From assembly GCF_035222275.1 (NCBI RefSeq), contig NC_085882.1:441501-505500 (forward strand): a stretch of DNA of 64,000 nt, read 5' to 3'. Origin of the DNA: Podospora bellae-mahoneyi (taxonomy: Eukaryota; Ascomycota; Sordariomycetes; Sordariales; Podosporaceae). The notes beneath the pieces are model-generated. The model saw only the letters and a program-made list of their open reading frames with translations, was not told the DNA's origin and searched no databases. Made by a program: the position numbers and the translations under genes. This document shows positions 56,041 through 64,000 of this stretch, piece after piece (positions within the stretch are counted from its first letter, which is position 1; every line of letters starts with the position of its first letter).

Positions 56041-56116
56041 TTGACCTACGTTCGACCTACGCTGGACCTATGTTGGACCTACGATGGACCTACGATGGAC
56101 CTAGCTGGACCTTGGT
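56041..56116 (+). repeat. 11-bp tandem repeat, unit TGGACCTACGA
   Basis: About seven units start at 56042, 56053, 56064, 56075, 56086, 56097 and 56107, with spacing of 11 bp (last 10 bp). A second short run at 56139, 56150 and 56160 has the same phase. Confidence 0.85.
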
Positions 56117-56138
56117 GTCTCTTTTTCCAGCGGTCTTT

Positions 56139-57140
56139 GGACCTATCCTGGACCTTTTTGGACCTAGAATAATCATTTATTGGACTGTTGGGCCTTTCCT
56201 GGACCTGTTTTTTCTCCCCCTTATCCGAGAGCTGTTCAGCCCTCTTGCCACCCCCTCCCCCCAAGACTAAATCTTCTGGTCTACCTGAAGCCACTCCCCA
56301 AGCTCCGGAGAAGCTAGGTCCAACGCGATTGCATATACAAGTCCATGAGGTCCATTAGGTCCCTTTATTTTTTGTTTTGGGGTTCACAAGACAGACAGCT
56401 CCCTAGGTCCGCGCCACGTTTCACGCGGACCTAAACGACTGGACCTAACGGTCAGAAACTCGGGAGCATCTCCTCCTCACTTCGTTTACTGAGGCGGACG
56501 ACCAACTGAAGCCCCTTAGACTCATTGGCACTCGGTTTTGTTTTCCTGTAGGTCCCCACTCGTAGGTCCAAACGGGGGGGGGCGTGTGTGTGATGGATGG
56601 AGGACGTCTGGTGTTTACTTTGCTTCCATTTCCGGATGCAGTCAGCCCCTTTTACCACTTCCCCCTTTTGACCGAGTCTGAGAGACATGTATACAACCTT
56701 GGAATCATGCAGAGGGGCCGCGCTCTTCTCCTCGAAACCGGCACTAGGTCCGGTAGGTCTCTTTCGCCGTCTCCCTCACGAGCACCTGACCCTCACAGCA
56801 ACGGTTCGTGTCGCATCCTGGACGGACCTAACTCTCTTGTTCATGGACCTACACCACCAACCCACATCTGATCAGTCAGCAGCGTCTTTTCCCTCCCGTG
56901 GAAAAGCTGTGCCACATCTGCCTAGGTACGGCAGCCCCTCTCCCTGTCTTGTCAACTCACATGAGCGACCGGCCGCATGCAGCACCGCCGTCTCTACTGC
57001 GCAACAAAAGCCTGCCGGGTTTTCCTCAAATCACAATTATACATCATGGATGAATGGTGGTGTGAGTGGTAGGCAAGGACCAGACCACAGATCGAAAGCA
57101 TCTGGACTTTTCCCATACCACCACCATAGTGTAGGTCCAA
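56139..57140. repeat. Scattered GGACCTA/TAGGTCC heptamers
   Basis: Copies occur in both orientations, for example at 56315, 56356, 56404, 56427, 56441, 56549, 56563, 56745, 56824, 56845 and 57131. Confidence 0.75.
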
Positions 57141-57187
57141 GGCAGATAGAAGAAAACCACGCCATCAACCGCTTTTCTCAAATCAAG

Positions 57188-57235
57188 TTTTTTTTTTGGG
57201 GGGGGGGGTAGGAGGGGGGGGAGGGGCGGACATAT
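57188..57235 (+). repeat. T10 then G-rich tract, quadruplex candidate
   Basis: Ten T are followed by eleven G, then TAGGA and further G8 and G4 runs. Four G-runs close together could form a G-quadruplex on this strand. Confidence 0.7.
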
Positions 57236-57384
57236 GGGGTGTGTTTGATGAATACCGTCGAGATAGAGGGGAACAAGCCGGGCATGCCGGCAGTGTCTCC
57301 TACCGGTTTTTCTAGTAACTGGGCACACATATCCACAAGCAAGTGGGTTGATATTGCATGCTGCATCATGCTGTGCGGCAACCG

Positions 57385-57387
<3 letters not shown>

Positions 57388-57435
<48 letters not shown>
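57388..57435 (+). repeat. (CT)24 microsatellite
   Basis: Perfect 48-bp dinucleotide run. Confidence 0.95.
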
Positions 57436-57437
<2 letters not shown>

Positions 57438-59983
57438 GCCTAGAATCTGGAGATAGCCACACAGGCAGACAGACAGCTATAGTAGAAAGATAATAGGGAA
57501 AATGCCCGTGATAGCCGGCCACACACACCACCTTTAGTTTGAGGAACCAAACCAAATTTGCTGTTGATGTGGTAGGTAGGTAGTATGCAGAGAAAAAGAG
57601 TCAAAAGACAAGAAAACTGAAGAGTTGCACTGCCACACCAGGCATGGTCTGGTGGGAGCAAGTATGTACGCCAAGGAGGCGAAAACCAGGAAACGAGATC
57701 CATCATGAGCATGTTTGTGGCTTGCCTATTTTACTCCATGCTCTGCATGTTTTATCGACGGCTATACTCCGGTCGTTGGAGCTGCTGTGCATGAGGTCTG
57801 AGAGGCAGCAATCTGCAATCCTCGTAGGTTGGTTGACTCAGGCACCCGCCTACCAGCCAAGAGGGAGGTCGGAGTCGTCCCAACTCTCTTTACTAGAGCG
57901 GTGTGATTTAGACTTCCAGAATGAATCTCCCTTCCCCTAGCTTTTGCCTAGGCAGTAGTATACTTATGCAAGATTCAACAACCTGGGCTGGAGGGATGCC
58001 GGCCGGCTGGTTCATCACATCTTGTCCAGTCCCTCCTTGGTGATCTTGGTCAAGATCTCTGCGGTCATCATTGTTCGGATAATTCCGGCAGCACACATGA
58101 TGATGATGACTGTGTCCGCTCCTACACAGAGTACGGACTGACAGGCTCACACTTGTGAGACGGACCGGACCGGACTTACTCTCCGCGCCGCTCACCTTGG
58201 TGTTGGTGTCAGCCCCCAGACTCTCTCTCCGCAATATATGTAGGTTCGTACATAGGTCTGTCGGCGGCGTGGAGCTTACCGCAGACAGAACCGAACACGG
58301 CATAGTATCAATGTGTGCGCTTGTGGCGCTGTTCACACTCAATGTTTCGAAAAGCTTCGCAAGCTCTATGAAGAACGTCTTTGATATCCCCATTCAGGCA
58401 TGACTTTCACACACCTTGGATCGTCAACAACTGGAAATCGGAATCGGACTGGTGATAGCGCACCAGTAGCGCAGGTAACACCACGTCTTCCGTCTGCACC
58501 AGACCTGCAAGCCTGCGCCTTGACGGTTCAGATTTCCCCTTTCTTTGTCTCGTGCAGCATGGGAAGGCGGACTGGACTTTCAGACCCAGAGCCATATCAC
58601 CCAACCCACATGCCATCCCAATATCAGAACAGGATGCATTGCCGACAAGCCGCTGCGTGGGCTCTCTCACTGGTCGACTCCCCATCCTCACCGCCATGTT
58701 TCCAAAGCCCAATCGAAAACGGCGGCGCCGGGTGGTTGTGCCTTCATGCATCTGCAATCGTTTGCTGCTCGATGGTTGACGGTTGCTGATTGGTGTCTGG
58801 GCCAAGAAAGCCCATATGCAGCTAGAAGGAGGTGCTGTGTGGCAGCCCAAGTACGCTCCGGCGGGGACGCTAATGCAAGCACTCAAGCACTCGCGTCTTG
58901 ATCCCCCTCTCTGTCTGTCTTGTCTTGTCTGGCCTGTGGTGGCCCACATGGGAGCGGTTGCATTCGGGTCTGTTTCTTGTTCAGGCTTTGGCCCCTGTCT
59001 TGTTCTGGTCTTGGTTTTTCTTTGCTGATAAGCAAAAAAAGAGAAGCAAGGAGAAGGCCCGAGGGAAGCGAGTGTCAGAACCCCGCTTGGGTATTGTCAA
59101 AGTGTCATGTCAATCGCTTGCTGTCAGTGCTAAGACAGGCTACGCACGGTAGGTCGCCTTTTTTGGCCACCCGTCCATCATCACCTCACCGACACCGAGG
59201 CCTTGGGAGAGGCGGCCCGGCGTTTCTGTTTCCTTTGTTTTCCGCCAGACCGGTTCCAAGCGAAGAGTAACACGGGAGAGAGAGAGATAGCGCCATCCAC
59301 AGAGGCGGGACGGGGTTGCTAGTGACGAGCAGGAATTTCTCGAATTTCTCACCAAACAGACAAAGAAATGAGCAGTTATTCAGATTGGGGGAGGGTCGAT
59401 GACGCGATTTGTTCAAGGGGAAAGTGCCTATCACGTGTGGGCTGCCCCTCCGGTTCTGTCGGTCAAAGATCTGAATAGGTCGTGTCGTATGCTGTAGACA
59501 AGGAAAAACTCTTTGGGTCACACACTGGCGAAGATCAGGAGAGGGAAATTTGTCGAGGCCAATCTTGGCGCCACTGGGTGTCATTGTGGTGACCAGTGGT
59601 GGTTGGAAAAGAGGGAAGCTGGGAAAAGGAGGGGCACGAGAGAGAGAGAGGGGTTGGGCCGATGGAGGGGTAAGTCGATGAGCAGCTCTGAGTGGCCCAT
59701 GCTCCACCACACCGCCTGGTTATGAGATGAGGTGAAGCGTGAGGCTGCCAGCCATCATACTACAGGTATCATAACAAATAAACAACCTGATCGACTGACT
59801 GGGTTGCAGCGTAGGCTGTAGCAAATAGCGCGCTTGCCGGAGAAAGCCCACCGCCTTCTCTGACACTACAATGTTAATTTACAACTGCATCTGGGTCCTG
59901 GGAGAGATCACTGTCTGATTGGACCTCAGCACAGCACGCCACGTCGCCCTACATTTATGGACAGCAGCATGTACATCCGTACC

Positions 59984-60015
59984 ATGCGCGCATGCATCAT
60001 TCATGCATGCATGCA
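59984..60015 (+). repeat. CATG-rich short repeat
   Basis: CATGCATCATTCATGCATGCATGCAG, a self-complementary stretch. Confidence 0.6.
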
Positions 60016-61603
60016 GCCCTAGATTTTCCCCCTCTTCTCACTTTTCCCGATGTGACTGGTCTTCTACGCCCGATTGTGGTGCTGGTGTGGTTGCGGTGAG
60101 GTCCATGGTGGGTGGTATCGCCAATCTCCCTTCCACCACACAGCAAATGGGATGAACGGGTTGGGTGGAAGGCTGGCCGATGCGCGTCACCCAGACTGTT
60201 TCCTTCTGTCCCGTGCCTTTGTGACCTCGTCCGACGGGCGTAGATTGACTGAGATTTCGGGACACAGGGTGTGTGACAGTGGCAACTGCAACGCGAGGCG
60301 ACCGCACACTGCAACGGTACGGTACTTGTTTTGGACAGAACCGATCGAAAGAGCGATAGTTGCGAGCCGTTTCCTTTGACCAGTCCAGTCATTTTTCATC
60401 ATCATCTTCATCATCATCAGCATAGAGCACCAGTCACGTGTGGCCACTGCCCCTGAATGACCAGTTGCTGTTTGTTTGTTTGTTTGTTGTGGAGGTGCTG
60501 TTGTGTCCAGAATCACTGGACAGCAAGCCCAAAAAGTAATTGTATTGTCAAAACGTATGTAGAGTGTTTGCCGCGCGAGAAACAACACCCCACGCCGGCG
60601 TGTCTGGGCTCTTGACCCAAAAGCCGTGTCTAGCAATAATTTGTTCCCTCCCCTCATCGCCATGGTTCCATCTCTTCATTTTAACCCCCCCCTTTCCACA
60701 AGAAACGTAAACGTAACGTAATAGTAATGGCAACCACAGCGAAACAAAGCGTAAAAACTGGTATCATCATGCCTCGGGCAAGAAACAAAAAAAACCGCAT
60801 GCCTCTCTCTCTCTCTTCCACCCCTTTCTATTGCCGATAAACGATGCTCAAAAAAAACGTAAACATATTCCCAACGTCGATGTTTGATCCTGACTGCCAA
60901 CACATGGCAGAGCCAGAGCAAAGAGAAAATTGATCCAAGTGTCCACCGGGGTATTAGATAGAAAAAAAGACCACGTCAACAATGCCCTTCTCCCCCCCCC
61001 CCAAAAAAAAATCCGCTGCACCTCCATGTCCTTCTTGGAACACGTGGCAGTGAAAAACTCCAAAAAAAGTGTATCCCCATTCCCCATTGATCCGAGTGCG
61101 CCGATATTGATGCAATCCCTATACCGATAGTTATTCCCCAAAACAAAAAGAAGCAGGAGAAACACCGCCGACCGCTTTCTTTCCCCTATCCCCCAGGGTT
61201 TGATGTGAAACCCAACTCCACGCTTTGTATCCAAAAAAGACAAAATACCGTCCCGATCCTGCCCCACTTGTAGAAAATACATTTTGGTTTTGATAAAAAA
61301 TATAGACATTGAAGAAATTTGGTTCCTTTTTGGTGTTCCGGGTCTGAAGTTGGCTTTGGGCGCTCCTTGCCGTGGCAAGAAGAAAACGAAAAGGCCTCCC
61401 GGGTATATTATATTCGAGAATGAATAAGAAGAGAGACGCAAGAAAAATGGGATAAACGTTGTAGGTGATCAAGCTTTGTGTGCATGATCTTCGCTCGAGG
61501 TATCGAGCCGCGAGGGTCAAAAGATGAAAGCGAATAAACAGAGGATCCGAGGCAAGAAAGTCCAATCCTGGCTGAGTGGGGGGGAGAGTCCAAAGAGTCC
61601 GGC

Positions 61604-63150
61604 TTAGTAGCAACCTTGCATGGCAAACAAGGGAACCTGATGATGGAATGGAACCGGGTGGTGAAGCTGCGGTGGTTGAGCAAACTTCAACATGTCCCAG
61701 ACATACTGGTGCAACTGTTGGAACTTTGGTGGCGCGCATACCGGCTGGACAGGGGCATGCAAGGGCTGCACTGGATGCATATACTCCTGTTGGGGGTGGT
61801 AGGCCACAACTCTGGGTTCCTCTGGTGCCTCGTAGATGGGCGGGGTCTTGGCCTCTGGGATGTCCTCGAACAAGTCGTCTTCGTCCTCCTCGAGGTCTCC
61901 GATGCTTGAGCATGACGAGGTGAGTGATCCTTCGTCGGACGAGCATGTCGACTCTCCGTCTGACGAAGCAGGGGAGAGCGGCTCATCGTAGTCGAATTCG
62001 TCGTCGTCGTCTTCAATAGCCGATCCATCGGCAACGTAAACGGTGGTGTGCCCCGGCGAGGCCGGCGGCGTCGACAGAACCTGTGCTGTCGGTTGTTCGG
62101 TGAACCGGGAGCAGGCGAGTATCCTCGCCCGCAGTTCGGAGAGGGTGATTCTCTGATCCGGGTTCCGGGTAAAAATCCTTCCAAGGATGTCGTTCAACTC
62201 GTCCGATACGGGAAGGATAGTCTTGAGAAAATCCTGGCTTCTCGCGTAGGCACGGTAAGTAGAGTCTTCATAGGATGCCTGCTTCCACGGGTTGCGCCCG
62301 CAGGTGAGGTTCACCAGGACGACGCCAAGGCTCCAGACGTCATTGGGGGCACAATAATAAAAAGGTCTCCTTGACGAGTGGTCCAGGCATTCTGGCAGGG
62401 AAGGAAAAGAGAAGCGTTAGTGGGTGCCCAGTGCGAATCGACAGGAAGCTTAGAGGGGTGACACCTACCTGGTGACATGTAAAAGGTTGAGCCGCAGCCG
62501 TAATCATCGGACCGCTCCGAGGCAATGGCCAGGCCAAAATCTGCCAGCTTGACAGTCTCTCCTTGGTCAGATACCAGAATGTTTTCCGGCTTCAGGTCTC
62601 GGTGGTAAATCCCCAGGTTGTGGCAGTGCTCCACGGCGTCCAGGATCTGGAGGAAAACCCTCTTGGCCAGTTCATCCTTACCAACATAGCGGCCGCACTC
62701 GGTGATGTTGTAAAACAGGTCACCTTCGGGGCAGTACTCGAGGATAACGTAGGTGCAGTCAGGAAAGTCGATGATCTTGAGCATGGACACTACGTTGGGA
62801 TGGGCTGAGGCGGTGTAGTGAAGCTTGATCTCCCTGGTCTGAAAGGCGACTTGACGACGATCCAGCGGGGTCCCGTCGGCATTGAACTTGCTAAGGCACT
62901 TGACGGCATAACGAACATTGGTGTGGATGTCGACAGCAGAGTAGACGACGCCATACGCGCCGGTCCCCGCGATACCCGTCAGCTGGAGCGAGGGCGTGAT
63001 GAACTTTCCTAACCTCTCCTCGGGGGCAACGGGCACATATCGCGGTTGCTGGTGGTGGGCGGCAAGATACTGGTTTGGAATGGCACACCTCTGACCGAAT
63101 GCTGGTGATGCTGGCGGAGTGGGATATCCGAACATTGGAACATGCTGCAT
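61604..63150 (-). CDS. Ser/Thr protein kinase, Ran1/Ksp1/Vhs1 type
   Basis: Two exons, 63150-62469 and 62391-61604, give 489 residues. The kinase domain holds the glycine loop [11 protein letters not shown] (residues 62-72), the ATP lysine in YAVKCLSK (K84), HRDLKPEN (183-190) and DFGLA (204-208). After the intron comes [20 protein letters not shown]. The insert between DFG and the P+1 region ([20 protein letters not shown]) and the sequence after it are typical of the Ran1/Pat1, Ksp1 and Sks1/Vhs1 group, which acts in nutrient and meiosis control. The C-terminal ~190 residues are acidic ([13 protein letters not shown]) and Ser-rich and end in Pro/His/Gln-rich sequence, probably regulatory. 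The upstream leader beyond 63150 is CT-rich on the coding strand. Confidence 0.93.
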
Positions 63151-64000
63151 GATCTGGGGAAGTGAGGTGACTGGGTTGGTTTGCGTTGTGAGTGGGCCTT
63201 TGCTTGGACCTTGGGCAATCCGGCCTTCCAGGTGTTAAGAGAATGCGGCAAGGAAACAAGTGTAGAAATATGTAGTCAAGAGAAGAAACAAGCTATTCCC
63301 CGAAAAAAAGCCTCGGCTTAGGGATGGGTTGTGTCCTCAAGAGCAGAAGATTTAAAAATAAGGGCTTCCTTTGTTCTCCCACGGGCTGACCTCGGTGACT
63401 CTCCTCGGGTGAGCAGGTGCAGGTCTGGTGGCCGTGTCCGGGCTGGGCTGGTAACAAAGGTGCAGGCAGGTCAAACTTGAACCGAGTGAACGAGTCAAGC
63501 CGTCGTGATTAAAGGTGTGTAAGGTCGGCAGAAAGGTGAAGAAAAAGGAGGAGTCGGAGCAGCAGTGGTCGGCAAAGGGGTGGAAGAAGGGGAGTTCGTC
63601 GAGATTAAAGAGTGTCGAGAAGAAGGGCGGTGGAAGAGGGGGAGTGAAGCATCGGTGATGCGGGCTGGATGGACTGTCGATGATATTTGTCGATACAGAT
63701 AGCAGTGACTGGCTCGCCCGCTGGTCTCTGCCGCCCCGTTCTCCGTCAAAGGCCGGTACCAGTTGTGCCCCCCTGCTCCCCTGCCCCCTTCCTCCTCCTG
63801 CTTCCTGGTCCCTTGCCCTTAGCCATCTCTTTGAATTGCGTGGTTTCGCCGTCGTGATCCCGCGGCTTGATTGGCGGGCGAAGCCCATGTCAGACTGGGT
63901 CCGGTGGACCAAGAATTTTTCTCTGATTGACCAGACATGGGTGGCCCCCGGTACGTATCTTGTGTGAGTGTGGCCCCTTCGATGCCCTGGATGGGCACAG
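63151..64000. other. Upstream region of the Ran1-type kinase gene
   Basis: About 850 bp to the window edge. Pyrimidine-rich on the kinase strand. No other gene is clear; open frames here have no motifs. Confidence 0.5.

Larger units (their letters stand above)
54902..61603. other. 6.7-kb stretch without a credible gene
   Basis: Neither strand shows a convincing exon chain. Frames up to 180 codons (for example 58407-58949 on -) have no motifs and odd composition. The stretch is rich in simple sequence: the GGACCTA array, T/G homopolymers, (CT)24, CATG and TTTG runs, poly-A/C tracts and GAGA runs. It may hold long untranslated transcript parts, regulatory DNA or decayed sequence. Confidence 0.55.

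Noticed and set aside
55938-56270. Open frame with repeated DLR..Y-type pattern
   Set aside because: The pattern comes from translation of the 11-bp DNA repeat; no start context, domain or conserved end is seen.
58407-58949. 180-codon - strand frame in the gene-poor region
   Set aside because: Arg/Ser-rich with no family motif and equally long frames on the opposite strand.
54902-61603. Transposon or CRISPR array in the repeat-rich stretch
   Set aside because: No terminal repeats, transposase or reverse-transcriptase frames, or spaced direct repeats were found.
1-64000. 5S rRNA gene or centromere-like AT-rich block
   Set aside because: No 5S-like sequence was recognised and no long AT-rich block is present.

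Overview
The window is nuclear DNA of a filamentous ascomycete, most likely a Sordariales species close to Podospora. Genes are separated by 0.1-2 kb, spliceosomal introns are mostly 50-100 bp with GTRNGT donors, a Dbp7 helicase and a TFIIIC beta-propeller subunit are of fungal type, and a 208-residue glycolipid-transfer protein matches HET-C2 in length and architecture. No prokaryotic signals (Shine-Dalgarno sites, operons) are seen. All gene models below were spliced by eye from the sequence.

Layout. 0-5.4 kb: 3' part of a selenium-binding-protein-like gene (+), a damaged secreted NADase of the TNT fold (-) and a phospholipase D (-). 6.5-11.5 kb: HET-C2/GLTP (+) and an F-box/ankyrin protein (+). 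12.2 kb: tRNA-Lys. 13.4-14.8 kb: a broken FAD monooxygenase (+). 15.0-19.6 kb: DBP7 helicase (-) and an MFS transporter (-) with a GC-AG intron. 20.9-23.8 kb: MCR1 cytochrome b5 reductase, a CYTH-fold phosphatase-like protein and a small Cys-containing protein (all +). 24.1-26.3 kb: remains of one or two decayed genes (-). 26.7 and 31.0 kb: tRNA-Asp (with intron) and tRNA-Cys (-), flanking a large membrane protein gene (-). 32-35.2 kb: a hydrolase pseudogene and a broken Cys-rich membrane protein gene (-). 36.5-39.0 kb: an unknown acidic protein (+) converging on a TauD-family dioxygenase (-). 40.5-49.7 kb: a GT2 polysaccharide synthase (-), a class II aldolase-like protein (-), a TFIIIC WD40 subunit (+) and a PAQR receptor-like protein (-). 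51.9-54.9 kb: a 1005-residue secreted, Kex2-processed repeat precursor (+). 54.9-61.6 kb: a 6.7-kb stretch with no credible gene but many simple repeats and a GGACCTA-rich array. 61.6-63.2 kb: a Ran1/Ksp1-type protein kinase (-).

Most interesting item. The 51.9-kb gene encodes a secretory polyprotein that looks designed to be cut at KR sites into at least three kinds of products: three short two-cysteine peptides whose cysteines are always 12 residues apart and which start with Gln after a conserved V-[ED]-x-R, six near-identical ~72-residue helical-hairpin modules, and four divergent modules with a Val/Pro-rich linker. No RiPP tailoring enzymes are visible next to it.

A second theme is gene decay. 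Five loci in the first 35 kb (NADase, monooxygenase, 24-26 kb gene, hydrolase, Cys-rich membrane protein) carry stops, frame changes or lost catalytic residues, while neighbouring housekeeping genes read cleanly through long exons. This suggests real loss of accessory genes rather than poor sequence, but read support is needed.
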